Assembly: GCA_021791345.1 (NCBI GenBank) | Contig: JAJYWT010000081.1 | Location: 1-16,097, forward strand | Reading direction: 5' to 3' | DNA: 16,097 nucleotides | Source of the DNA: a bacterium | GTDB lineage: Bacteria; Chloroflexota; Dormibacteria; UBA8260; Bog-877 | In this document: one piece after another, positions 7,158 to 14,790 of the stretch | Layout: each line of letters starts with the position of its first letter | How positions within the stretch are numbered: position 1 is the stretch's first letter | Program-made: the position numbers and the translations under genes | Notes under the pieces: generated by a model | What the model saw: the letters and a program-made list of their open reading frames with translations, nothing else | Database searches by the model: none | Told to the model about the DNA's origin: nothing

Positions 7158-7748
7158 GTGATCACCCCCGAGCCGCCCGATGAGGAGGTGGCGGCGATTC
7201 GCGAGATGGTCCGGAGCTACCCACCTCTGGACCCGGCCGCCATCGGCCGGCTGCTTGGACAGGTGGGATACGAGAGCCTGGACGAGGACCCGCGCCGGCA
7301 GCTGGTCCAGCATCACCTCTGGGTGGTGCTGGAGGAGGCGACTGCGGCGAGTCGGCCGGGAACCTCCACCGCCGACCTCTTTCAGGAGGGGACGACCGCG
7401 CTCCTGCGGCTGGTCCACGGCCTGTCCCGGCAAGCACCCCTCTCGCCCCAGGAGTTCCAGCGCCAGGTGCGGCAGGTGGCGGTCGGCGCCATCACCATGG
7501 CCCTTGAGGAGGAGACCCGGGTCAGGGAGCAGGACCAACAGTGGGCGCGTGACGGGGAGCGCATCTTCGCCCTCGAGGTGGAGATGCGTCAGGAGAGCGG
7601 CGAGCCGCCGACCGACGGCCAGCTGGCGCGTCGGCTGGGATGGCCTGAGGAGCGGGTGAGGCAGCTGCGGATGGCGGTGGCGGAGGCGGCGGCGCAGCAC
7701 GACCGCGAGCTGTTGGAGACGCTCGAGGAGATGGAGGAGGAGGAGTGA
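7158..7748 (+). CDS. Sigma-70-like protein with region 2/3 resemblance, no region 4
   Basis: A 196-residue protein. Residues about 47-92 (RRQLVQHHLWVVLEEA, then 'TADLFQEGTTALLRLVHGL') resemble sigma-70 regions 2.1-2.2, canonically NLRLVVSIA then DLIQEGNLGLMRAV. The following 'FQRQVRQVAVGAITMALEEE' sits where region 2.3-2.4 should be but lacks its aromatic DNA-melting residues. Residues about 138-175 (EVEMRQESGEPPTDGQLARRL, with GWPEERVRQLRMA after it) resemble region 3. No region 4 follows; the protein ends in an acidic tail. It may be a degenerate sigma factor, a core-polymerase binder or an anti-sigma-like decoy. The GTG start is set by the leaderless promoter. The stop overlaps gcvT, so it leads the glycine cleavage operon. 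The family link comes from motif pattern only. Confidence 0.65.
   Translation: MITPEPPDEEVAAIREMVRSYPPLDPAAIGRLLGQVGYESLDEDPRRQLVQHHLWVVLEEATAASRPGTSTADLFQEGTTALLRLVHGLSRQAPLSPQEFQRQVRQVAVGAITMALEEETRVREQDQQWARDGERIFALEVEMRQESGEPPTDGQLARRLGWPEERVRQLRMAVAEAAAQHDRELLETLEEMEEEE
7735..7744 (+). promoter_or_regulatory. SD-like GGAGGAGGAG before gcvT
   Basis: The run of GAG codons encoding the acidic end of the sigma-like protein also forms a repeated GGAGGAGGAG immediately before the gcvT GTG. Parts of it lie at a usable Shine-Dalgarno distance. This supports coupled translation across the GTGA overlap. Confidence 0.55.
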
Positions 7749-8848
7749 GCGACTTGGAAGTTCCCCTGGGCGACACTCACCGGAGGCTGGGGGCCCGGAT
7801 GACCTCCTTCGCCGGCTACCAGATGCCGATGCAGTACACCAGCATCCGGCAGGAGCACGAGGCGGTGCGCCAGCGGGCGGGGCTGTTCGATGTGTCCCAC
7901 ATGGGCGAGGTGACCCTGGAGGGTCCGGGCACCCTCGACTACCTGCAGCGGCTGGTCACCAACGATGTCTCCAAGCTGGCCCCGGGGCGGGCCCTCTACA
8001 GCGTCATGTGCCGGGAGGACGGGGGCATCGTCGACGACCTTTTGGTCTATCGGGATGAGTCGGGCTACATGTGCGTGATCAACGCCGCCCGGCACGACCC
8101 TGACCTCGACTGGATGCAGGCGCACCTGCCCTCAACAGGGGTGGTCCTCACCGACCGCTCGCGGGAGACGTTCCTGCTGGCAGTGCAGGGGCCGAGGGCG
8201 GTCGAGATCCTGGCGCCGCTGGTGGCGGAGGGCTCCCCGGAGGACATCCGTTACTACCACCACCGCCCCGGCACGGTGGCGGGGGTGCCGGTGCGCCTCT
8301 CCCGGACCGGCTACACCGGGGAGGATGGCTTCGAGCTCTATGGGCCGGCTGAGCAAGCGGCCCGGGTGTGGGATGCCCTCTACGACCGGGGCCAGGGGTT
8401 CGGCCTGCTGCCGGCCGGGCTGGGCGCTCGCGACACCCTCCGCCTGGAGGCGGGGCTGCGCCTCTACGGCCAGGACATCGACGAGAGCACCGACCCGTTC
8501 TCCGCCGGCCTGGGATGGGTGGTCAAGCTCGGCAAGGGGGAGTTCCTGGGTTCGGGCGCGCTGCGCCGGGCGGCGGAGCGGCCCTCCCGCATCCTGGTCG
8601 GGCTGCGGCTCGGCCCGCGCCAGCTGGCCAGGCCCCACCAGCCGATCCGGCATGAGTCGACCGAGGTCGGGGTGGTCACCAGCGGCACCTTCGGCTTCAC
8701 CGTCGGTACCGGGATCGCGATGGGGTACGTGCCCCCTGAGCTGGCGGCCCCCGGCACCGAGCTCAAGGTGCGCGTCCGGGAGGACCCGGAGCAGTTGGCG
8801 GCGGCCACCGTGGTGGCGCTACCGTTCTACCGTCGAGCGGACCAGTAG
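7745..8848 (+). CDS. gcvT: Aminomethyltransferase (glycine cleavage T protein)
   Basis: Transfers the methylene group from the aminomethyl-lipoyl H protein to tetrahydrofolate and releases ammonia. It has 367 residues, the normal length. Motifs: 'MTSFAGYQMPMQY', 'GLFDVSHMGEV', TNDVSKLAPGRALYS with Asp74 at the position of the catalytic aspartate, 'GIVDDLLVYR', 'RTGYTGEDGFELY' and 'LGARDTLRLEAGL'. The C-terminal part has 'SGTFGFTVGTGIAMGYV'. The GTG start overlaps the preceding gene by four bases. gcvH follows after 26 bp with its own strong ribosome site. I see no glycine-riboswitch core upstream. Confidence 0.96.
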   Translation: MSDLEVPLGDTHRRLGARMTSFAGYQMPMQYTSIRQEHEAVRQRAGLFDVSHMGEVTLEGPGTLDYLQRLVTNDVSKLAPGRALYSVMCREDGGIVDDLLVYRDESGYMCVINAARHDPDLDWMQAHLPSTGVVLTDRSRETFLLAVQGPRAVEILAPLVAEGSPEDIRYYHHRPGTVAGVPVRLSRTGYTGEDGFELYGPAEQAARVWDALYDRGQGFGLLPAGLGARDTLRLEAGLRLYGQDIDESTDPFSAGLGWVVKLGKGEFLGSGALRRAAERPSRILVGLRLGPRQLARPHQPIRHESTEVGVVTSGTFGFTVGTGIAMGYVPPELAAPGTELKVRVREDPEQLAAATVVALPFYRRADQ

Positions 8849-8861
8849 GACCAAGTCGGAG

Positions 8862-8867
8862 AGGAGG
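8862..8867 (+). promoter_or_regulatory. gcvH ribosome-binding site
   Basis: A full AGGAGG consensus seven bases before the GTG at 8875. It decides the gcvH start and is the strongest Shine-Dalgarno site in the window, in contrast to the leaderless genes. Confidence 0.8.
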
Positions 8868-8874
8868 AGCACAG

Positions 8875-9264
8875 GTGCCCGAGCGCAGCGACTACAGGTT
8901 CACCAGGACCCATGAGTGGGTGCTGCCCACCGGCGGCGGGGAGGCGCTGATCGGGATCAGCGACACGGCCCAGGGGCAGCTGGGCGACGTCATCTACCTG
9001 GACCTGCCCGGGGCGGGCACCCGCTTGACAGCTGGCGCCAGGCTGGGCGCGGTGGAGTCGGTCAAGGCCGCGAGTGACCTCTATAGCCCGGTCGCCGGCG
9101 AGGTGGTCGAGACCAACGACAAGGCCGTCTCCAATCCGGAGCTGGTCAATCAGGACCCTTACGGCCAGGGCTGGCTGGTCAAGGTCCGCCTCGAGGGCGA
9201 GCTCCCCGCCGAGCTGATGGCGGAGGCCGACTATCTCGCCTACGCCAACGCCGAGCAGCACTGA
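8875..9264 (+). CDS. gcvH: Glycine cleavage system H protein
   Basis: Lipoyl carrier that shuttles the aminomethyl intermediate between the P, T and L proteins. It has 129 residues, the usual size. It opens DYRFTRTHEWV and continues 'GISDTAQGQLGDVIYLDLP'. The lipoylation loop is GAVESVKAASDLYSPV with the modified lysine at Lys64, followed by 'GEVVETNDKAVSNPELVNQDPYG' and 'GWLVKVRL'. All family landmarks are intact. The GTG start follows AGGAGG by seven bases. A 191-bp gap separates it from gcvPA. Confidence 0.97.
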   Translation: MPERSDYRFTRTHEWVLPTGGGEALIGISDTAQGQLGDVIYLDLPGAGTRLTAGARLGAVESVKAASDLYSPVAGEVVETNDKAVSNPELVNQDPYGQGWLVKVRLEGELPAELMAEADYLAYANAEQH

Positions 9265-9292
9265 GGAGGCCAGGAGCCGGGGACCAGCCCGC

Positions 9293-9304
9293 CGACCGCG
9301 GTCG
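9293..9304. repeat. Perfect 12-bp palindrome in the gcvH-gcvPA gap
   Basis: CGACCGCGGTCG is a perfect inverted repeat without a spacer. It lies 28 bp after the gcvH stop and about 100 bp before a possible internal promoter. There is no T-tract after it, so it does not look like an intrinsic terminator. It could be an operator, or chance in GC-rich DNA. The rest of 9265-9455 has a short GAGGCC repeat near 9326-9338 and no gene or riboswitch that I can support. Confidence 0.4.
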
Positions 9305-9399
9305 AGCCGGGAACGGTTGCAGTGAGAGGCCAGAGGCCCCGCGTTGCGTTGTGATTTCGGCGGCGACTCAGCGGGGGTGGGCGCAGATCGGACTTTGAC

Positions 9400-9405
9400 T
9401 AAACT
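9400..9405 (+). promoter_or_regulatory. Possible internal promoter (-10) before gcvPA
   Basis: TAAACT in a locally AT-richer patch, about 50 bases before the gcvPA ATG, predicts a leader of roughly 44 bases. A TTGACT overlaps it but is too close to be its -35. AAGGA near 9442 gives a modest ribosome site. This is weak evidence for separate transcription of gcvPA-gcvPB. Confidence 0.35.
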
Positions 9406-9455
9406 TGAGGCGAATTCTCCCGTCTTTCGCCCCGCACCACAAAGGACCAAGAGCG

Positions 9456-10832
9456 ATGGCCTACCTGCCCAATTCGGATCGCGATCGCCAGGAGATGCTG
9501 GGCGCCCTGGGGCTGCAGCAGCAGGCGGAGCTCTTCCGGGAGATTCCCGGCCATCTCCTGGACCCCAGGATCGAGCTCCCGGCCCCGCTCAGCGAGTTCG
9601 AGCTGGGCCAGGAGATGAGACGTCTGGCCAACGCCAACCGTCCGCTCGGCCAGTGGGACTGCTTCCTGGGAGCGGGGATCTACTCGCGCTTTCTGCCCGC
9701 GATCGTGCGCGCCACCATCAGCCGGCCCGAGTTCTACACCGCCTACACCCCGTATCAGGCCGAGGCCAGCCAGGGATATCTGCAGACCATCTTCGAGTTC
9801 CAATCGATGGTGGCCGAGCTGTACGACCTCGACGTGGCCAACGCCTCCATGTACGACGGAGCGACGGCGACCGCAGAGGGGGCGCTGCTGGCGGTGGCGC
9901 ACACCGGCCGCGAGCGCATCCTGGCCTCGGCTTTGCTGCACCCCGAGATTCTGGCGGTGCTCGAGACCTATGCGTCCGGGCGGGGCGCCGAGCTTGACCT
10001 CATCCCTGCCCGGGAGGGGATGACCGACGTCGAGGCGGCGGAGCGCCTGCTCGCGGCGGACCCCGCCCCGGCCGTGTTGATCGCCCCCCAACCCAACTTC
10101 TTCGGGCTGGTCGAGCCCACCGGTGACCTGGTCGAGCTGGCCCACGCCCGCGGGGCGCTCGCCCTGATCGTCGCCGACCCCCTGGCGGCCAATGTCCTCG
10201 AACCCCCGGGGGCGCTGGGGGCCGACATCGCCGCCGGGGACGGCCAGCAGTTGGGGATCCCCCCTCAGCTGGGTGGCCCCACGGTGGGGCTCTTGGCCTG
10301 CCGTCAGGAGCTGGTGCGGCGGATCCCCGGACGGCTGGTGGGGATGACCAAGGACAGCGATGGCCAGAGGGCCTACTGTCTGACCCTGCAGACCCGGGAG
10401 CAGCACATCCGGCGCGAGCGCGCGACCTCCAACATCTGCACCAACCATGCGCTGATGGCGCTGGCGGCGACCGCCTACATGGGCAAGATGGGAGAGGTCG
10501 GCATGCGCGAGGTGGCGGACATCTCCTACCGCCGCGCCCATGAGCTGGCGGCGCGGCTGAGCGGGATCCCGGGCTTCGCCCTGCAACACCCGAAGTCGCA
10601 GTTTCTCTGGGAGTTCGTCCTGAGCTGCCCCGGCGACGCCGCGGTCCTGGCGGCGCAGCTGGCGGAGCGGGGTATCCTGGCCGGACTTCCGCTGGGACGG
10701 TTCGACCCCGACTGGTCGCACCAGCTGTTGGTCTGCGCGACCGAGACCAGCTCGCCGGCCGGAATCGATCGGTACGAACAGGCGGTGCGGGAGCTGGTCG
10801 AGGCCCCCACCCCAGCGGGGAGCAGGTCGTGA
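9456..10832 (+). CDS. gcvPA: Glycine dehydrogenase (decarboxylating) subunit 1
   Basis: N-terminal half of the split P protein, which with gcvPB decarboxylates glycine using PLP and loads the H protein. It has 458 residues. It opens MAYLPNSDRDRQEMLGALG, then has 'FLGAGIYSRFLPAIV', 'YTAYTPYQAEASQGYLQTI', 'FEFQSMVAELYDLDVANASMY', 'AAGDGQQLGIPPQLGGPTVGL' and 'REQHIRRERATSNICTNHALM', all in family order. This half has no PLP lysine, as expected. The frame is open to a TTG at 9405, but the MAYLPN opening and AAGGA upstream favour the ATG at 9456. The stop overlaps gcvPB as GTGA. Confidence 0.96.
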   Translation: MAYLPNSDRDRQEMLGALGLQQQAELFREIPGHLLDPRIELPAPLSEFELGQEMRRLANANRPLGQWDCFLGAGIYSRFLPAIVRATISRPEFYTAYTPYQAEASQGYLQTIFEFQSMVAELYDLDVANASMYDGATATAEGALLAVAHTGRERILASALLHPEILAVLETYASGRGAELDLIPAREGMTDVEAAERLLAADPAPAVLIAPQPNFFGLVEPTGDLVELAHARGALALIVADPLAANVLEPPGALGADIAAGDGQQLGIPPQLGGPTVGLLACRQELVRRIPGRLVGMTKDSDGQRAYCLTLQTREQHIRRERATSNICTNHALMALAATAYMGKMGEVGMREVADISYRRAHELAARLSGIPGFALQHPKSQFLWEFVLSCPGDAAVLAAQLAERGILAGLPLGRFDPDWSHQLLVCATETSSPAGIDRYEQAVRELVEAPTPAGSRS

Positions 10833-12313
10833 GCCAGCCCGAGCCAACCTGGACGGATGGTGAGCCCCTCATTTTCGAGATCGCCGAGCAGATGGGCTCG
10901 GCACCGCGGCTGCCCGATGCGGGGGTGGTGGCCCCTGGGCTCGACGCCAGCCTCCCCGCTGCCCTGGCGCGCCGTCGCCGGGCGCGGATCCCGGCCGTCA
11001 GTGAGCCCGAGCTGGCCCGCCACTTTGGCAGACTGGCCCGCCGCAACCACAACCTCCAGCAGGGGGCGTACCCGCTCGGGTCCTGCACGATGAAGTACAA
11101 CCCGGCCCTCAACGAGCAGGTGGCCTCGCTGGACGGCCTCAGCGACATCCACCCCTGGCAGCCGGAGGCGTCCATCCAGGGGGCGCTGGAGCTGATGTGG
11201 ACACTGGAGCGCTACCTGTGCCAGATCACGGGCATGCACGCGGTCTCGCTGCAACCCGCGGCGGGGGCGCATGGGGAGTGGACCGGCCTGCGGATGATTC
11301 AGGCCTACCACCTGAGTCGGGAGGATCGCCAACGCCGGACCGTGATCATCCCGGACACCGCCCACGGGACCAACCCGGCGAGCGCGGTGCAGTGCGGCTA
11401 CTCGGTGGTGACCGTGAGGAGCGCCCCCGACGGGACCGTGGACCTCGAAGATCTGGAGTCCAAGCTGGGGCCGGAGGTGGCGGCGGTCATGCTCACCAAC
11501 CCCAACACCCTGGGGATCTTCGAGCGCAACATCGAGGAGATGGCCCGCCTCGCCCATCGGGAAGGGGCGCTGGTGTACTACGACGGCGCCAACCTCAACG
11601 CCCTGGTCGGGGTGGCGCGACCGGGGGACATGGGCTTCGACGTCGTGCACCTCAACCTGCACAAGACCTTCTCCACTCCCCATGGCGGCGGCGGCCCCGG
11701 GGCGGGGCCGGTGGGGGTCAGCGCCGATCTGGAACGGTTCCTGCCCGTCCCCCGGGTCACTCGGGAGGCCGGCCGCTTCACCTTGGATCACGAGCGGCCC
11801 GAGAGCATAGGCCGCGTCCGCTCGTTCTACGGGAACTTCGGGATGCTGGTGCGGGCGTACGCCTACATCCGCGCCTATGGCGACGAGATCGGGCAGGTGG
11901 CCCGGGACGCCGTCCTCAATGCCCGCTACCTGCGCCACCTGCTCGCCGAGAGGCTGCCCGTGTTCGTGGAGACCGACAGCTTCCACGAGTTCGTGGCGAC
12001 GGCGAAGAGGTCGGGCCAGGGCGAGCTGCGGGCGCTCGACATCGCCAAGCGGATGATCGACTACGGGGTCCACCCGCCCACGGTCTACTTCCCGATCACC
12101 GTCCCCGAGGCGATGATGTTCGAGCCCACCGAGACCGAGTCGAAGCGCTCCCTGGATCATTTGGCGGAGATCGTGCTGGCGATCCTGGATGAGGGCGAGC
12201 GGGACCCGGAGGCACTGCGGACCGCACCTCACAACGCTCCCGTCAAGCGGGTCGATGAGGTCACGGCGGCGCGCCAACCGGTGCTGCGCTGGCGCGCCCC
12301 CGAGCCGAACTGA
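10829..12313 (+). CDS. gcvPB: Glycine dehydrogenase (decarboxylating) subunit 2
   Basis: C-terminal, PLP-bearing half of the split P protein, 494 residues. Motifs: 'NHNLQQGAYPLGSCTMKYNP', 'LSDIHPWQPEASIQGALEL', 'LQPAAGAHGEWTG', 'PDTAHGTNPASA', and 'VHLNLHKTFSTPHGGGGPG' with the PLP Schiff-base lysine at Lys279. 'RIVDYGVHPPTVYFP'-type sequence appears as MIDYGVHPPTVYFPIT near the end. The GTG start overlaps gcvPA, which fits equal synthesis of the two subunits. The L protein (lpd) does not follow; pyrE starts one base after the stop. Confidence 0.97.
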   Translation: MSQPEPTWTDGEPLIFEIAEQMGSAPRLPDAGVVAPGLDASLPAALARRRRARIPAVSEPELARHFGRLARRNHNLQQGAYPLGSCTMKYNPALNEQVASLDGLSDIHPWQPEASIQGALELMWTLERYLCQITGMHAVSLQPAAGAHGEWTGLRMIQAYHLSREDRQRRTVIIPDTAHGTNPASAVQCGYSVVTVRSAPDGTVDLEDLESKLGPEVAAVMLTNPNTLGIFERNIEEMARLAHREGALVYYDGANLNALVGVARPGDMGFDVVHLNLHKTFSTPHGGGGPGAGPVGVSADLERFLPVPRVTREAGRFTLDHERPESIGRVRSFYGNFGMLVRAYAYIRAYGDEIGQVARDAVLNARYLRHLLAERLPVFVETDSFHEFVATAKRSGQGELRALDIAKRMIDYGVHPPTVYFPITVPEAMMFEPTETESKRSLDHLAEIVLAILDEGERDPEALRTAPHNAPVKRVDEVTAARQPVLRWRAPEPN

Positions 12314-12314
12314 G

Positions 12315-12878
12315 GTGGACCAAGCCGACCGCCGGCAGCTGCTCGACCTCATGCTGCGCAGGGCCTTCCGAGTTGGCGACTTCCTGCTCACCAGCGGACG
12401 GCGCAGCCCTTACTACTTCGATGGGCGGATGGTGACCCTGGATCCCGTGGGGGCTCTGTTGATCGGAAAGGAGCTCGCGGCCTGGGCGAGGGAGGACGGG
12501 ATCCGGATGCTGGGTGGCCCCACCCTGGGGGCCGACCCCATGGTGGCCGCCGCCGCCTGCTGCAGCGCGCTGGACGGGGGGCCGACGGTGGGCGCGTTCA
12601 TCGTCCGCAAGCAGGCCAAGGAACACGGGTCCGGGGGCCAGTTCGCCGGCCCCACACCGGAGCCCGGGGCGCGGGTGGCGCTGGTGGACGATGCGCTCAC
12701 CACCGGGGGGTCCCTGCTGCAGGCGGCGGCGACGGTCCGGGAGACGGGCGCCGAGATCGCCTGGGTCTACACCCTGCTCGATCGCGAGGAGGGCGGGCGG
12801 GAGCGGCTGTTGGAAGCCGGCTACCCGCTGCGCTCGATCTTCGTCCGGTCCGACCTGCTGGCTCAGCCGGCCGATTGA
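12315..12878 (+). CDS. pyrE: Orotate phosphoribosyltransferase
   Basis: Converts orotate and PRPP to orotidine 5'-phosphate in pyrimidine synthesis. It has 187 residues. Motifs: FLLTSGRRSPYYFDGRMVT near residue 23, the PRPP-loop 'AFIVRKQAKEHGSGGQF' (94-110) and the PRPP-binding signature VALVDDALTTGGSLLQAA (121-138). The GTG at 12315 lies one base after the gcvPB stop, so it is probably co-transcribed and coupled. I see no strong ribosome site. Glycine cleavage supplies one-carbon units for purines and thymidylate, which gives a loose nucleotide link, but the pairing may be chance. Confidence 0.93.
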   Translation: MDQADRRQLLDLMLRRAFRVGDFLLTSGRRSPYYFDGRMVTLDPVGALLIGKELAAWAREDGIRMLGGPTLGADPMVAAAACCSALDGGPTVGAFIVRKQAKEHGSGGQFAGPTPEPGARVALVDDALTTGGSLLQAAATVRETGAEIAWVYTLLDREEGGRERLLEAGYPLRSIFVRSDLLAQPAD

Positions 12879-12894
12879 GGCCATCCAGGCGGTC

Positions 12895-13620
12895 TTGCTG
12901 AAGGGCAGCCGGCGTCGGTTCCTGGGAGCGGTCGCAGCCGTGGTCCTGACCATGGGGCTCAGCTCCTGCGGGGGTGGCGCCACCACCGCCTCCCAGGCGG
13001 TGAAGGATCTGGTGGCGGGACTGCCCGTCAGCGCCCACGCGAAGCCGCTCCGATCAGGGCTGGACGCCTGCAGTCCGGATGGGGGCTTCTACATCGACCA
13101 GACGCGGATCTCCTTCTACTACATGCGCCGGGTACCGCTCGGCGACATCCTGCCCCTGCTGCCCGGCCAGGAACGGCGCGACGCTGAGAGCCTGGCCACC
13201 TTCGGCCGCCTTCTGGAGGTGGTGGCTCTCGCCACCAATCCCGGCGCATCCACCTGCGGGGTCGGCCTGACCCAGACCGTGCTGGAGACCGCGGCCGAGT
13301 TCGGTGGGACCAACCACCTGGACCCGTCCCGGCACCTCAGCCCGCTGCAGAACACCTACTACCAGCCGATCCGCCCGATCCTGGAGCTCGCCAGCGGGCG
13401 GCTCTCGGTGTGCTCCGCCGACGTCAACCCAGGCGCCAGCGTCTGGCTGGTCGCCGTCTTCCCTCCGGTTCGAAGCGGCATCCCCATCGCGCTGGTCAAT
13501 CCCTCCCCGGCGTTCGGCTTCTACGTGCCGGTCGACCGGGGCGCCCTGCCGGCCGCCCCTCCCACTACCCTGTACTCGGAAGATGTCGACCACTGCCTGC
13601 AGATCCTGAACGCAGGGTGA
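12895..13620 (+). CDS. Predicted Tat-exported lipoprotein of unknown function
   Basis: A 241-residue protein that I do not recognise. From the TTG start it reads LLKGSRRRFLGAVAAVV, which contains the twin-arginine pattern S-R-R-x-F-L, then a hydrophobic stretch and the lipobox LSSC with Cys25 as the lipidated residue, followed by GGG. The mature part has four more cysteines (about 59, 121, 173 and 234), enough for two disulfides outside the membrane. It also has 'FYIDQTRISFYYMRRVPLGDI' and 'GFYVPVD'. No enzyme motif is evident. The TTG at 12895 is the only in-frame standard start that leaves a proper signal peptide. It lies 16 bp after pyrE and so may share its transcript. Confidence 0.72.
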   Translation: MLKGSRRRFLGAVAAVVLTMGLSSCGGGATTASQAVKDLVAGLPVSAHAKPLRSGLDACSPDGGFYIDQTRISFYYMRRVPLGDILPLLPGQERRDAESLATFGRLLEVVALATNPGASTCGVGLTQTVLETAAEFGGTNHLDPSRHLSPLQNTYYQPIRPILELASGRLSVCSADVNPGASVWLVAVFPPVRSGIPIALVNPSPAFGFYVPVDRGALPAAPPTTLYSEDVDHCLQILNAG

Positions 13621-13677
13621 GCCGACCGGCCGTGGCGGTGCAGGTGACATGGTCGAGCAGCACGTCGGGTGCCGAGC

Positions 13678-13683
13678 GGGAGG
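13678..13683 (+). promoter_or_regulatory. Ribosome-binding site of the esterase gene
   Basis: GGGAGG six bases before the ATG at 13690. It favours this start over the upstream in-frame GTG (13669) and ATG (13684). Confidence 0.65.
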
Positions 13684-13689
13684 ATGTCA

Positions 13690-14772
13690 ATGGCGGATGA
13701 AGTCGGCGCCGGGCCGCGGCTGGAGCCCGGGGGTGTGGTGGGACCGCCCTGGCGGTACCCGATGCACGGCGAGCTCAGGGAGTTCTCCCTGGAGAGCCGG
13801 CTGCTGGCGGGCAACTTCCTCGGGGACCCGGTCCGGCGCCCGCTCTACGTGTACCTGCCCCCGCAGTACGCGAGGGACGCCGAGCGCCGCTTCCCCACCA
13901 TCTACATCCTCCAGGGGATGACCGGGCAGCTGGACATGTGGCGCAACCGCACCGCCTTCCGGCGCACCCCCATCGAGCTCTACGACCAGCTCTTCGGCGA
14001 TCCCGAGGTGGCCCCGGCCATCCTGGTCTTCGTCGACTGCTGGACCAGCCTCGGAGGCAGCCAGTTCCTGGACTCCGCGGGCACCGGGCGCTATCACAGC
14101 TACCTCTGCGACGAGGTGGTCCCCGCCGTCGACGCCGCCTTCCGCACCCGGGCGGACCGGGAGCACCGTGGGGTGGCGGGGAAGTCCAGCGGGGGCTATG
14201 GCGCGATGGTGACACCGCTGCTGCGCCCGGACCTCTTCTCGGGGCTGGCCAGCCACGCCGGGGATGCCCTGTTCGAGCACTGCTACATGCCCGACTTTGC
14301 GGAGACCGTGCGGGTTCTGCGCGACCACTACCAGGGCTCGTTCGCCGGCTTCTGGGCGGACTTCCGCGGCCGGCCGGGGATCTCCCGGGCCACCGATTCA
14401 GCGCTCATCAACGCCTACTGCATGGCCGCCTGCTACTCGGCCCGACCGGACGGCACCCCCGAGATGCCCTTTGCCGAGGCGACTGGGGAGCTGCGACCCG
14501 AGGTCTGGGAGAGATGGCTCGCCTTAGACCCGGTGCGGATGGTCGCCCGGCTCAAGGACGCCGCCCGGATGCTGCGGGCGGTCTACCTGGACGCCGGCCG
14601 GGCGGATGAGTTCCACCTCGACGTGGGGGCGGTCGCCTTCTCTGCCCAGCTGGAGCGGCTTCGGGTGGGCAACGTCCGGCTCGAGCTGTTCGAGGGTGGC
14701 CACGGGGGGATCGAATACCGCTACCCGATCGGGATCCGGTTCCTGGCCGAGGCGTTCGCCCGGGCCGACTGA
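13690..14772 (+). CDS. Alpha/beta-hydrolase, putative esterase (esterase D / antigen 85-like)
   Basis: A 360-residue serine hydrolase of the PF00756-type esterase group. Features: 'RPLYVYLPPQYARD' and 'FPTIYILQGMTGQLDMW' (strand and oxyanion region), 'AILVFVDCWTSLGGSQFLDS', the nucleophile elbow GVAGKSSGGYGAM with Ser166, 'YLDAGRADEFH' carrying the likely acid (Asp301 or Asp306), and EGGHGGIEY with His338. The triad is complete. No signal peptide is visible, so it is probably cytoplasmic. The substrate is unknown: S-formylglutathione, siderophore and acyl-ester hydrolases share this fold. The 69 bp before it holds no clear promoter, so it may be read through from the lipoprotein gene. It converges on the dehydrogenase gene with only 18 bp between stops. 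Confidence 0.86.
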   Translation: MADEVGAGPRLEPGGVVGPPWRYPMHGELREFSLESRLLAGNFLGDPVRRPLYVYLPPQYARDAERRFPTIYILQGMTGQLDMWRNRTAFRRTPIELYDQLFGDPEVAPAILVFVDCWTSLGGSQFLDSAGTGRYHSYLCDEVVPAVDAAFRTRADREHRGVAGKSSGGYGAMVTPLLRPDLFSGLASHAGDALFEHCYMPDFAETVRVLRDHYQGSFAGFWADFRGRPGISRATDSALINAYCMAACYSARPDGTPEMPFAEATGELRPEVWERWLALDPVRMVARLKDAARMLRAVYLDAGRADEFHLDVGAVAFSAQLERLRVGNVRLELFEGGHGGIEYRYPIGIRFLAEAFARAD

Positions 14773-14790
14773 TCCAGGGCTCGCCGCCCC

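Noticed and set aside
9395..9400. TTGACT as a -35 hexamer for gcvPA
   Set aside because: No -10-like hexamer lies 16-18 bp downstream, and it overlaps the better -10 candidate TAAACT.
9265..9455. Glycine riboswitch upstream of gcvPA or in front of the operon
   Set aside because: No conserved glycine-aptamer core or tandem arrangement is visible in this gap, and the operon's first promoter appears leaderless, leaving no room for a riboswitch.
9399..12391. Long minus-strand open frames of about 480 and 620 codons opposite gcvPA/gcvPB
   Set aside because: Both are shadows of strongly conserved gcv genes and have His/Gly/Pro/Arg-biased composition without recognisable domains.
14773..14790. Bidirectional terminator between the esterase and dehydrogenase genes
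   Set aside because: The 18-bp gap has no stem-loop or T-tract that I can find.
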